Assembly: GCA_009780235.1 (NCBI GenBank)
Contig: WRAK01000001.1
Span: forward strand, 108,911 to 172,910
Origin: Oscillospiraceae bacterium
GTDB lineage: Bacteria; Bacillota; Clostridia; Oscillospirales; Oscillospiraceae
Direction: 5' to 3'
DNA length: 64,000 nt
A model generated the notes under the pieces. That model was not told where the DNA came from, did not search any database, and saw only the letters and a list, made by a program, of their open reading frames with translations. Positions 55,781 through 63,848 of this stretch are shown piece by piece. The position numbers and the translations under genes were made by a program. Numbering within the stretch: position 1 is the first letter of the stretch; every line of letters begins with the position of its first letter.

Positions 55781-57298
55781 ATGGTACAACACGTACGCTC
55801 CATGGGACTAATCGGCCTCGCGGCCTACGAGGTTTCTATCGAATGTTATCTCTCCGGCGGCCTCCCGGCGTTTGACATTGTGGGTCTGCCGGACGCCGCT
55901 GTGAAAGAATCTCGTGAGCGGGTGCGGGCGGCGATTAAGAACCGCAACATGAAATTTCCCGTCAGCCGCATCACGGTCAACCTCGCCCCGGCGGACAAGA
56001 AAAAAATCGGTACGCTCTACGACCTGCCGGTCTTTTTGAGCATTCTGGCCGCCGCAGGCGACATTGACCCGCTTCCGCAGGACGCCGCATTCCTCGGCGA
56101 ACTCAGCCTCTCCGGCGAACTCCGCCCCGTCACGGGCGCGCTGCCCATGGCCGTGGGGGCGTCAAAGGCGGGGATACAAAAACTTTTCCTCCCCGCCGAA
56201 AACGCGGGTGAGGCCGCCTTTGTGGAGGGTCTCACGGTCTACCCCGTGGAGAATATCACCCAATTGCTCGCCCACCTCATGGGCAAAGAACAAATCAGTC
56301 CCGTGACCGCCCCGGAGATTCCGCCGCAGGTCATGATTGGGCCGGACTTCGCCGAGGTCAAGGGGCAGGAACACGTCAAGCGAGCCTTGGAAGTCGCCGC
56401 CGCAGGGGGGCATAACATCCTGCTTGTCGGTCCGCCGGGTGCGGGGAAGAGTATGCTCGCCAAGCGTCTGCCCTCAATTCTGCCCGAGATGAGCAGGGAA
56501 GAGGTCATCAAAACCACAGAAGTACACTCGGTCGCGGGCTTAACGGGACAGACCCGCCCGCTGGTCGCCGACCGTCCGTTCCGTTCCCCGCATCACACCG
56601 TTTCAGCGCCCGCCATGACAGGCGGTACAAGCAATCCAAAGCCGGGTGAGATATCTCTGGCACACAACGGCATTCTCTTCTTGGATGAGTTCCCTGAGTT
56701 CAGCAAATATGTCTTGGAAACCCTCCGCCAGCCCTTGGAGGACGGGCAGGTCACCATCTCCCGTGTCTCCGGCACGGTGACGTTTCCCAGTCAATTTATG
56801 TTGGTCTGCGCCATGAACCCCTGCAAATGCGGCTGGTACGGCCACGGATCGGGGCGATGCCAATGCACAGAGGCCGCAGTCACGGGCTACCACAGCCGTC
56901 TCTCCGGCCCCTTATTAGACCGCTTGGACTTGGTGCTGGAGGTTCCCGCCTTGGAATATGACGAGCTAAGAGTATACGTCCCCGCGGAATCCTCAACGAC
57001 CATAAGAGAGCGAGTAAACACCGCCCGCGCCTTGCAGATAAAACGGTATCAGGCGAGAGGTCTAAGCTGTAACGCCCAAATCGGCCAACCCGAACTAAAA
57101 GCCTACTGCCGTTTGGACGAGGACGGCGAACAAATCATGCGAGGCGCATTTGACCGATTGGGTCTCACGGCAAGAAGCCACGACAGAATCCTCCGCGTAG
57201 CAAGGACGATAGCGGATTTGGACGGCACGGAGAACATCGCCGCCGCCCATCTGGCCGAGGCGATACAGTATCGGACGTATGATTTTCGGGGTGGATGA
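55781..57298 (+). CDS. comM: Mg-chelatase-like AAA ATPase ComM/YifB
   Basis: A 505-residue hexameric helicase-type AAA+ protein, associated with branch migration during natural transformation in Gammaproteobacteria; the role in Clostridia is less clear. The ATG at 55781 has GGTGGGGG upstream; the long frame before it is repeat sequence. The N-terminal ChlI domain contains GLPAFDIVGLPDAAVKESRERV near residues 29-50. Walker A is VGPPGAGKSML near 217-227, Walker B ILFLDEFPEF near 302-311, and the MCM/Mg-chelatase C-terminal domain includes NPCKCGWYG and the sensor region. Confidence 0.93.
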   Translation: MVQHVRSMGLIGLAAYEVSIECYLSGGLPAFDIVGLPDAAVKESRERVRAAIKNRNMKFPVSRITVNLAPADKKKIGTLYDLPVFLSILAAAGDIDPLPQDAAFLGELSLSGELRPVTGALPMAVGASKAGIQKLFLPAENAGEAAFVEGLTVYPVENITQLLAHLMGKEQISPVTAPEIPPQVMIGPDFAEVKGQEHVKRALEVAAAGGHNILLVGPPGAGKSMLAKRLPSILPEMSREEVIKTTEVHSVAGLTGQTRPLVADRPFRSPHHTVSAPAMTGGTSNPKPGEISLAHNGILFLDEFPEFSKYVLETLRQPLEDGQVTISRVSGTVTFPSQFMLVCAMNPCKCGWYGHGSGRCQCTEAAVTGYHSRLSGPLLDRLDLVLEVPALEYDELRVYVPAESSTTIRERVNTARALQIKRYQARGLSCNAQIGQPELKAYCRLDEDGEQIMRGAFDRLGLTARSHDRILRVARTIADLDGTENIAAAHLAEAIQYRTYDFRGG

Positions 57299-57306
57299 TT
57301 TGGCGT

Positions 57307-57354
57307 GAGTGCACTCGAGTTATGTGAAAAAATTAAAAATGAGCACACTCGATG
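57307..57354. repeat. GAGTGCACTC...GAGCACACTC element
   Basis: Arms GAGTGCACTC (57308-57317) and GAGCACACTC (57344-57353) around an A-rich core. It is a relative of 51886-51943 and follows the comM stop. Confidence 0.5.
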
Positions 57355-57371
57355 AAATGTTCTCGGTTCGT

Positions 57372-57397
57372 TGTAGGGGCGCGCATTGCGCGCCCGC
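57372..57397. repeat. single TGTAGGGGCGCGC arm
   Basis: TGTAGGGGCGCGCA-TTGCGCGCCC, single arm in the comM-thiI gap. Confidence 0.7.
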
Positions 57398-57472
57398 ATG
57401 TTTTATTTTTACAAATACATAGGTTTAGCGAGCAGTAATCACCTCCACAACCTCAACACACAAGGAGCACCC

Positions 57473-58639
57473 ATGGAAGAAATCATCCTGCTAAAACAAG
57501 GCGAAATCGTCCTAAAAGGCCAAAACAAACGCTTTTTCGCCCAAAGACTTGAATCCAACATCAGCCGACGCCTCGCCCCATTCGGCGACTTCAAGGTCTA
57601 CACAGCCCAATCTACCGTCTACGTGGAGCCGCAGGACGCATCCTGTGACACCGCCGGGGCATTTGCCGCCCTGCGATGCGTATTCGGCGTGATCTCTCTC
57701 TCCCGTGCCGCCGCCTGTGAGAAAGACGCGGACGCCATGCTGGAGACGGCCAAGCTCTATCTCAAAGACGACTTCGCTCGTGCGAAGTCGTTCAAAGTCG
57801 AATCCAAACGCGCCGATAAACGCTTCCCCATGACATCCATCCAACTCAGCCAATACGTCGGCGGTGAACTCAGCGAGGCATTCCCCGACGTAGCGGTGGA
57901 TGTCCACAACCCGGAACTTTTGGTCACGCTGGAAGTCCGTGATTACAAGGCCTACGTCCACGCCGCCCCGGTGCAGGGTGCGGGGGGGATGCCCGTCGGA
58001 TCGAACGGGCGGGCGGTCAGCCTGCTCTCCGGCGGCATCGACAGCCCCGTGGCCACGTATATGATTGCGAAACGGGGCATTTCCATTATTCCCGTCCACT
58101 TTTTCTCATTTCCCTACACCTCGCAACAGGCGAAAGAGAAAGTCCTCACCCTCGCGAAAGAACTCACGCCCTACTGCGGCGATTTGACGGTGGAGGTCGT
58201 ACCGTTTACCGAAATCCAACAGGAGATGCGCAAAGTCTGCCCCGAGGAGTATTTCACCATCATCATGCGCCGCTTCATGATGCGCATTGCGGAAAAAATC
58301 GCCAACTACAACGGCTGCAAAGCACTCGTCACAGGCGAGAGCCTCGGCCAAGTCGCCAGTCAAACGATGGAGGCCATGGCGGCGACCGAGGCTTGTATAG
58401 GGCTCCCTGTCCTGCGTCCCGTGGTCGGCATGGATAAGGAGGAAATCGTCCGTCTTGCCCGCAAAATCGGGACGTTTGAGACCTCGATTTTGCCCTATGA
58501 GGACTGTTGTACCGTGTTCATGCCCCGCCATCCAAAGACCCGCCCAAGGCTCGCCGAAGTCGAGGCGGCGGAGACGAAGCTGGACATTGAGGGCTTGGTG
58601 GCGAAGGCGATTGCGGGGATTGAACGGGTGCGGGTATAG
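57473..58639 (+). CDS. thiI: tRNA 4-thiouridine synthase ThiI
   Basis: ATP-dependent sulfurtransferase acting at U8 of tRNAs; some homologues also supply sulfur to thiamine synthesis. The ATG at 57473 has AAGGAG nine bases upstream, giving 388 residues. A ferredoxin-like domain and THUMP domain span residues 1-170. The PP-loop is SLLSGGIDSPVATYMIAKRG near 182-201, and the adenylation residues VTGESLGQVASQTMEAM lie near 282-298. There is no C-terminal rhodanese domain, typical of Firmicute ThiI. It is followed after 15 bases by an unknown gene. Confidence 0.95.
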   Translation: MEEIILLKQGEIVLKGQNKRFFAQRLESNISRRLAPFGDFKVYTAQSTVYVEPQDASCDTAGAFAALRCVFGVISLSRAAACEKDADAMLETAKLYLKDDFARAKSFKVESKRADKRFPMTSIQLSQYVGGELSEAFPDVAVDVHNPELLVTLEVRDYKAYVHAAPVQGAGGMPVGSNGRAVSLLSGGIDSPVATYMIAKRGISIIPVHFFSFPYTSQQAKEKVLTLAKELTPYCGDLTVEVVPFTEIQQEMRKVCPEEYFTIIMRRFMMRIAEKIANYNGCKALVTGESLGQVASQTMEAMAATEACIGLPVLRPVVGMDKEEIVRLARKIGTFETSILPYEDCCTVFMPRHPKTRPRLAEVEAAETKLDIEGLVAKAIAGIERVRV

Positions 58640-58654
58640 CGAGGAGGTAGTACG

Positions 58655-59251
58655 ATGTTTCAAACGGCGTCCGGGGTTTATATTCCTTTTCCCGAGAGAA
58701 TTAAAGAAGAGTTTGAAGTATTTGAAAACCGTATTCTGTTTAATTTGAGCTTTGAAAAGATGAAGCCTGTGATGGGTGCATTTTTGGAGCAATTGACTGA
58801 GCCTTTGTTTTTCGTCTTGGAGTTGCCATTGATGCAACAGGAAGAGGAAGAACTGCGCAAAAGTGAATCTGACCCGTTTCACAAAAAAGTTTGCTATCTC
58901 GACGGACAGACGAAAGACCAAATCAAAGACATTTTGGTGAAATATGGGGACCTGTTGCTGCATGACGGCATGTCACAGTTCGCCCTTGCCTCGCACGTCA
59001 CGGGAGATGAAATTTATATCCAAAAGTACAAGATTATAACTATTTACAGCAAAAACCCGACGGCGTATATTACATTTCTTGAGAAGCACGGCCTCGTTCA
59101 AACAGACAATCTCCTCACCGTATGGAATACGTTTACCCGTGACACCCCGGGCAGTACGCGGCGGATTGAGCTGGACGGAATAGATGCCTTTGATGTATAC
59201 GATGAACTGGTGAAACTGGGTATGTACGACGCGAAAATAGTAGAAGGCTGA
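58655..59251 (+). CDS. conserved-looking hypothetical protein
   Basis: A soluble 198-residue protein with AGGAGG nine bases before the ATG. I recognise no domain. The first half is mixed (FETVFENRILFNLSFEKMKPVMG-like amphipathic helix), an acidic EEEEL run follows near residue 64, and the later part has alternating beta-strand segments such as EIYIQKYKIITIYSK. The end, GIDAFDVYDELVKLGMYDAKIVEG, looks like a helix with a short tail. Position between thiI and a P-loop kinase suggests cotranscription but gives no functional clue. Confidence 0.7.
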   Translation: MFQTASGVYIPFPERIKEEFEVFENRILFNLSFEKMKPVMGAFLEQLTEPLFFVLELPLMQQEEEELRKSESDPFHKKVCYLDGQTKDQIKDILVKYGDLLLHDGMSQFALASHVTGDEIYIQKYKIITIYSKNPTAYITFLEKHGLVQTDNLLTVWNTFTRDTPGSTRRIELDGIDAFDVYDELVKLGMYDAKIVEG

Positions 59252-59265
59252 GAGGGGGGGACAAG

Positions 59266-59826
59266 GTGACATACGCATCCTTAAACGCCAAACTCAACGC
59301 CCTCCTTACCACCTACCCCCACACGCTCCTCGCCATAGACGGTAACTGCGCCTCCGGCAAAACCACTCTGGCGGGAGAACTGCAACGCCTCTACGGCTGC
59401 AACGTAATCCCCACGGACCACTTCTTCCTCCGCCTGGAACAGCGGACACCTGACCGTCTGCAGGAACCCGGCGGCAACGTGGACTATGAACGCTTCGCCG
59501 CAGAAGTCCTTACGCCCCTCAGAGCAAGGGAGACGTTCACCTATCGTCCGTTCGACTGCAAAACGGGCGGCTTCGGTGACGCAATCACCGTCACCCCAAA
59601 CCGCCTGAACATCATAGAGGGAACCTACAGCCTGCACCCCGCATTGGCGGACGCTTACCACATCAAAGTATTCCTGTGCGTCCCCCCGGAAGAACAAATC
59701 CGCCGCATAACCGCCCGCAACGGGACGGAGATGCTACAGCGATTCGAGACCGAGTGGATTCCAATGTCGGAGCAGTATTTTGCGGCATTTGATGTGGCGG
59801 GACAATGCGATTTTGTATTTGCGTAG
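59266..59826 (+). CDS. P-loop kinase, uridine-kinase-like
   Basis: A 186-residue nucleoside-type kinase. The GTG start follows GGGGGG at a short distance. The P-loop is AIDGNCASGKTTLAGEL near residues 23-39, followed by the base-binding aspartate in VIPTDHFFLR near 50. The lid-like region is RITARNGTEMLQRFETEWIP near 150. It is shorter than Udk and may act on a nucleoside or other small alcohol. The stop TAG (59824-59826) is donated by a TAGGGGACG repeat arm, so the C-terminus is set by the element. Confidence 0.85.
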   Translation: MTYASLNAKLNALLTTYPHTLLAIDGNCASGKTTLAGELQRLYGCNVIPTDHFFLRLEQRTPDRLQEPGGNVDYERFAAEVLTPLRARETFTYRPFDCKTGGFGDAITVTPNRLNIIEGTYSLHPALADAYHIKVFLCVPPEEQIRRITARNGTEMLQRFETEWIPMSEQYFAAFDVAGQCDFVFA

Positions 59827-60196
59827 GGGACGATGTTCTCGGTGCGCCCGCAATGTGTATCTGCAACGGGGCGTTGAGGCCCCGCCCCCTACAAGAGCAA
59901 AGGAAGGTCAAGGGCAACTCTCAGTCAGCTTGCGCTGACAGCTCCTTTGCACCACAGGCACCCCTTCCGCTTAGCCAATCGCTTCGTTCTTGGAGCGTCA
60001 GTTGGAAAAGGAGCCTTCGCGGCCTATAGGCATGTGCCGCATCATAAACCCGCCGACACAATGTAGGGGCGCGCATTGCGCGTCCGCACGTTTTTGTTTT
60101 AATCAACATTGTAGGGGCGGGGTTATCCCGCCCGCGCGTTTCTCACACAACAAAACGCAGGTTTAGAGATGCGGACGGCCAATGGCCGCCCCTACA
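59822..60196. repeat. long repeat cluster after the kinase gene
   Basis: Pair GTAGGGGACGATG...CCGCCCCCTACA (59823-59893), a diverged copy of the composite repeat with TTCCGC..CCAATCGC..TTGGAGCGTCAGTT words (59930-60030), then three arms: TGTAGGGGCGCGCATTGCGC (60062-60081), TGTAGGGGCGGGGTTATCCC (60110-60129) and GGCCAATGGCCGCC ending CCCCTACA (60177-60196). Confidence 0.78.
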
Positions 60197-60259
60197 CAGG
60201 GAACAAAGCGGAAAGTTCTGTCGTCCTGTTTAATATAGCAACTACAGGAGGCACACACC

Positions 60260-60479
60260 ATGAAAATTGGTTGAGTTATTCGGCGAACGTGAAAACAACT
60301 GGCGGCCTTTCAGAATTCTACACGAAGAAACAAACGATATATGGTATCTTCGAGGTTCTTTCCCAACTCGAGAAGTGGGAGAGGACGATGAAGGCGTTCT
60401 GACCGCTACCTTTGGCGTCCTCCCCAACATCTTCATCCGCGGCTCAGACGGCCAAGTCCTGGCCGTCTGGATGAGCTAA
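60260..60479 (+). pseudogene. short NTF2-like immunity-type protein with a frameshift at the start
   Basis: A strong ribosome site (ACAGGAGGCACACACC) precedes ATG 60260, but that frame ends after MKIG. One base further the frame is open to 60479 and codes ELFGERENNWRPFRILHEET, NDIWYLRGSFPT and a C-terminal IFIRGSDGQVLAVW. The DG-x-V-L-x-V end and the W-Y-x-x-G pattern resemble NTF2-fold immunity proteins. Deleting one A of the AAAA run would give MKLVELFG... in frame. It is either a real frameshift, an assembly error, or translated from TTG 60267. At 70-75 residues it is also short for the family. Confidence 0.5.
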
Positions 60480-60486
60480 ACACTCG

Positions 60487-60532
60487 CCCTCAATTCTCAA
60501 TTCTGCATTCTGCGACCGAAGGGAGCAAGAAA
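60487..60532 (+). repeat. ATTCTGCATTCTGCGACC micro-repeat with ribosome site
   Basis: Heptad-like repeats CAATTCTCAATTCTGCATTC, then TGCGACCGAAGGGAGCAAG. The GCGACCGAAGGGAGC part is identical to the region before rqcH. AAGGGAGC is the ribosome site of cinA. Confidence 0.7.
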
Positions 60533-61795
60533 ATGTCCCCAACCACCGAACTCATTGCCGTCGGCACAGAGCTGCTTCTCGGCAAGATAGTCAACACCAA
60601 CGCCCGTGACCTATCCGAAAGCCTCTCCGCCCTCGGCATCAACGTCTACTACCACACCGTGGTCGGCGATAATCCTGAACGGCTCCGACAGGCGGTGGAG
60701 ATTGCCCGCAATCGGGCGGATATCATCATCACAACAGGCGGCCTCGGCCCCACCTATGACGACATGACGAAAGAGACGCTGGCCGCCTGTTTCGGCAAAC
60801 AACTCGTCTGCTGCGAGGATATCGCCGCAAAAATCCGTGCCTATTTTGCAGACCGTTTGCCGGGTGTGCAGATGCCGGAAAACAACATGCGCCAAGCCTA
60901 TCTGCCGGAGGGCTGTACTGTCCTCCGCAATGACTGCGGCACGGCTCCGGGGTGTGCGTTTTATGCCGAGGGTAAGTACGTCATCATGCTCCCCGGCCCG
61001 CCGAGAGAGTGCAGGGCCATGTTCCGAAGCGGAGCCGTGCCGTACCTGAAGGCCCTGAGCGATGCCGAAATCCTCTCCCACAACATCCACATCTTCGGCC
61101 TCGGCGATAGCGCGGTGGAGGAAAAACTGCGGGGTCTTATGCAGCGGCTCACCAATCCCACCCTCGCGCCCTATGCCAAGACGGGCGAGGTCATGCTCCG
61201 CCTCACCGCCAAAGCCGAGAGCGGGGCGGAGGCCGAACGCCTCATGACCCCCGTGCTCCAAGAGGTGCGGGAGGTTCTGGGCGATGTCATCTACGGCATC
61301 GACGCCGACAGCTTAGAGGGCACAGTCCTCCGTCTCCTGTTGGATGCCAAGAAAACCATCGCCACCGCCGAATCCTGCACGGCGGGTCTGCTCTCCAAAC
61401 GCCTGACCGACCTCCCCGGTGCGTCGGCCGTATTCCTCGGCGGTGTCGCCGCCTATGCGAACGAGGTCAAGACAAAGATGCTGGGTGTCCCGGAGACGCT
61501 CATCGCAGACCACGGAGCCGTCAGCGGCCCCGTAGCCCGAAGCATGGCCGAGGGCGCAAGAACCCGCATAGGCGCAGACTTCGGCATCGGTATCACAGGC
61601 ATCGCAGGCCCCGACGGCGGCACGGCGGAGAAACCGGTCGGCACAGTCTATGTCGCACTGGCGACCGCCGAAGCGACCTACGTCCGCAACCTCAGACTGG
61701 GCACAGACCGCACCCGTGTCCGCATGATGGCTGCGCACCACGCTTTGGACATGGTGCGGCGATATCTCACAAATCTGCCCGTGGAGAATATATGA
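60533..61795 (+). CDS. cinA: CinA family competence/damage-inducible protein
   Basis: A 420-residue two-domain enzyme. The N-terminal molybdopterin-binding-like domain has ELIAVGTELLLGKIVNTNA near residues 6-24 and ITTGGLGPTYDDMTKETLA near 64-82. The C-terminal domain (TIATAESCTAGLLSKRLTD near 277-295, GIAGPDGGTAEKPVGTVYVA) is the nicotinamide-nucleotide amidase type. Roles in NAD recycling and competence are described for the family. AAGGGAGC lies nine bases before the ATG. The next gene overlaps by the ATGA unit. Confidence 0.95.
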   Translation: MSPTTELIAVGTELLLGKIVNTNARDLSESLSALGINVYYHTVVGDNPERLRQAVEIARNRADIIITTGGLGPTYDDMTKETLAACFGKQLVCCEDIAAKIRAYFADRLPGVQMPENNMRQAYLPEGCTVLRNDCGTAPGCAFYAEGKYVIMLPGPPRECRAMFRSGAVPYLKALSDAEILSHNIHIFGLGDSAVEEKLRGLMQRLTNPTLAPYAKTGEVMLRLTAKAESGAEAERLMTPVLQEVREVLGDVIYGIDADSLEGTVLRLLLDAKKTIATAESCTAGLLSKRLTDLPGASAVFLGGVAAYANEVKTKMLGVPETLIADHGAVSGPVARSMAEGARTRIGADFGIGITGIAGPDGGTAEKPVGTVYVALATAEATYVRNLRLGTDRTRVRMMAAHHALDMVRRYLTNLPVENI

Positions 61796-62787
61796 GCAAA
61801 CTCAAAAAATTAACAATCCGAGCGGAAACACCGAGCGATTACGCCGCCATATACGCTCTGACCGAGGCCGCGTTCGCCGTCTCGGACCACGCCGACGGAG
61901 ACGAGCAGGAACTCCCCGCACGTCTCCGCAAAAAGCCCGGCTACATCCCGGAGCTATCCTTGGTGGCGGAGTTGGATGGGCAGCTCGCGGGGCATATCCT
62001 GTTCACCGAAATCAAAGTCGGCGGAGACCCCGCCCTGCTCCTCGGCCCGGTGTCCGTGTTGCCCGCATTTCAAGGGCAGGGCATCGGCGGCGCACTCATC
62101 GAAGAGGGGCATCGGGTAGGCAAGCGGCTGGGGTTTGACCTCTGCGTCCTGACAGGCCACGAGGGTTACTATCCCCGCTTCGGCTACGAGCCTGTCGATG
62201 GCCACGGCATACTCATCCCCGAAGAAGCCCCGCCGAAGTGCAAGATGGTGAAGTTCCTCACCGACCGGGGCAGGGAAGTCAAAGGCACCGCCATCTTCCC
62301 GCCGGAGTTCACTACAACCATCCGTGCAATCACCCCCGCAGACTATCCCTTGTTGGAAGATTTCCTCTACCACGCAGTCTTTCAGCCACCAGGCGCAGAG
62401 ATTATCCCCCGAGAAGTAATCTTCGAGCCGGAGGTATACCTCTACATAGACGGCTTCAACCCCGAACAGAACCCCGGCGATGTCGCCGCAGTCGCGGAAA
62501 AAGACGGCAAGCCCATCGCCATAGCCTGGACACGCATCATCCCCGCCTACGGCCATATCGACGCCGAGACACCGGAACTCGCCGTCTCCGTCCTCCCGGC
62601 ACACAGAGGACAGGGGATAGGTGCGGTGCTTATGGAACATCTATTTGACCTGCTGCGGGAGCGGGGCTGTGTCCGAACGTCCTTGGCCGTTCAAAAAGAA
62701 AACCCCGCCTGCCGGTTTTATCGGCGGCTGGGGTATGAGGTCGTGCGGGATAAGGGCGAGGAGTGGTTGATGGTGAAGGTGTTGTGA
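61792..62787 (+). CDS. tandem GNAT N-acetyltransferase
   Basis: A 331-residue protein with two acetyltransferase domains. The first (residues ~5-165) has VSVLPAFQGQGIGGALIEEG near 93-112 and the second (~180-331) has VSVLPAHRGQGIGAVLMEHL near 262-281. Each holds a complete Q/R-G-x-G/A acetyl-CoA loop and a C-terminal strand with R-x-G-Y-E. Between them lies a short linker. Tandem GNATs often use one domain catalytically; which is active here is unknown. The start codon overlaps the cinA stop, so the two genes are coupled. Confidence 0.9.
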   Translation: MSKLKKLTIRAETPSDYAAIYALTEAAFAVSDHADGDEQELPARLRKKPGYIPELSLVAELDGQLAGHILFTEIKVGGDPALLLGPVSVLPAFQGQGIGGALIEEGHRVGKRLGFDLCVLTGHEGYYPRFGYEPVDGHGILIPEEAPPKCKMVKFLTDRGREVKGTAIFPPEFTTTIRAITPADYPLLEDFLYHAVFQPPGAEIIPREVIFEPEVYLYIDGFNPEQNPGDVAAVAEKDGKPIAIAWTRIIPAYGHIDAETPELAVSVLPAHRGQGIGAVLMEHLFDLLRERGCVRTSLAVQKENPACRFYRRLGYEVVRDKGEEWLMVKVL

Positions 62788-62788
62788 T

Positions 62789-63310
62789 ATGAATATGGGC
62801 ATTTTTGAAACGAATCGGCTGATGCTCCGTGAGATGACGCCGGATGATTTGCCTGCCATGCGGGAAATCGTCTGTGATGAACGGACCATGTATGCGTGGA
62901 ATGGCGCGTGGAGCGAGGAAGAAGCGCGCAAAGGGCTGCAAAAGCAAATCAGAAGCTATCGGGAAGCCGGGTTCGGACGTTGGGCGGTTGTGCTGAAAGA
63001 AACGGGCAAAGTCATCGGCATATGCGGACTGATGTGGTGTGACACCGATACAGACAGCGTTCTTGAAATCGGCTATCTGTTCCGCCGTACATTTTGGCAT
63101 AAGGGGTACGCCGCCGAAGCCGCTGCCGCTTGCAAAAGGTATGCGTTTGACATCTTGGGGTTTGACGAGGTGTTTTCGCTGATTAGAGACAACAACTACG
63201 CCGCAATGAATGTCGCAATCCGAACGGGAATGCTTGTGCGTGGGAGGTACATAAAACAGGCCAAAGGCGAAGAAATACCGCACTATATTTTCTCGGCAAG
63301 GAGAGAATAA
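62789..63310 (+). CDS. GNAT family N-acetyltransferase, RimJ/RimL-like
   Basis: A 173-residue acetyltransferase starting one base after the previous gene ends. The start FETNRLMLREMTPDDLPAMRE is typical of RimJ/RimL proteins. The acetyl-CoA region is LEIGYLFRRTFWHKGYAAEAAAA near residues 91-113, with H-K-G-Y-A in place of the W-G-x-G-Y-A form. NYAAMNVAIRTGMLVRGRY matches the terminal motif. Such enzymes acetylate protein N-termini or small molecules; the substrate is unknown. No strong ribosome site: GGTGTTGTG precedes it, consistent with coupling. Confidence 0.88.
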   Translation: MNMGIFETNRLMLREMTPDDLPAMREIVCDERTMYAWNGAWSEEEARKGLQKQIRSYREAGFGRWAVVLKETGKVIGICGLMWCDTDTDSVLEIGYLFRRTFWHKGYAAEAAAACKRYAFDILGFDEVFSLIRDNNYAAMNVAIRTGMLVRGRYIKQAKGEEIPHYIFSARRE

Positions 63311-63428
63311 GCACTAACCTCATGCCGCTTGCGTACCCTGTTACGCAAAGAATGTCGCATATATACAATACAGCGTCCGATGCACCTGCCACACTAAACC
63401 TATCTTCAAATAATCGGAGGAACAACCC

Positions 63429-63803
63429 GTGAGCCGGAAAAACAACTACGAATGGTTAGATGAATACTGCCTCTCCCAAATCGGCGCAACCAAAGACTAT
63501 AAGTTAGAATGGGACGCAATCCGCTATATGGTCGGCGGAAAAATGTTTGCCATGCGCACGGCGGACAAAGAGGGAAAACCCATCATCACCTTAAAACTCG
63601 AACCCGCGTTCGGCGATTTGCTGCGGCAGCAATACGAGCACATTGTGCCGGGCTACTACATGAACAAAGTGCATTGGAACTCGCTGTATTTAGAGGGCGA
63701 CGTGCCTGACGATGTCGTGCAGGCAATGGTGAGAGAAGCGCACAGTATCATTTTGAAATCTTTAAGCAAAAAGATACAGCAAGAAATTGAAACGAGTCAA
63801 TAA
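63429..63803 (+). CDS. MmcQ/YjbR family protein
   Basis: A 124-residue protein with a GTG start, CGGAGG nine bases upstream. It belongs to the MmcQ/YjbR double-wing group: EWLDEYCLSQIGATKDYKLEWDAIRYMVGGKMFAM covers the first part and GYYMNKVHWNSLYLEGDVPDDVV the second. The fold resembles DNA-binding CyaY-like proteins, but a function has not been established. It is separated from the acetyltransferase gene by about 120 bases without a clear promoter. Confidence 0.9.
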   Translation: MSRKNNYEWLDEYCLSQIGATKDYKLEWDAIRYMVGGKMFAMRTADKEGKPIITLKLEPAFGDLLRQQYEHIVPGYYMNKVHWNSLYLEGDVPDDVVQAMVREAHSIILKSLSKKIQQEIETSQ

Positions 63804-63814
63804 GAAATAGGCAC

Positions 63815-63848
63815 AAAAAAGTGCATCATGCAATTGCATGATGCACTT
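63815..63848. terminator. 26-bp perfect palindrome, terminator-like
   Basis: GTGCATCATGCAA and TTGCATGATGCAC form a 13-bp perfect dyad without loop, flanked by AAAAAA on the left. The T-run is on the minus strand, so it would better end a leftward transcript from beyond the window than the YjbR gene. Confidence 0.7.

Noticed and set aside
57299..57472. TPP riboswitch before thiI
   Set aside because: No CTGAGA-type thi-box words; the gap is explained by repeats.
58106..58963. Minus-strand 285-residue frame
   Set aside because: Antisense shadow of thiI and the unknown gene, both of which have good starts and, for thiI, clear motifs.
22160..60196. CRISPR array
   Set aside because: Repeats are inverted, irregularly spaced and unlike each other; no spacer structure or cas genes.
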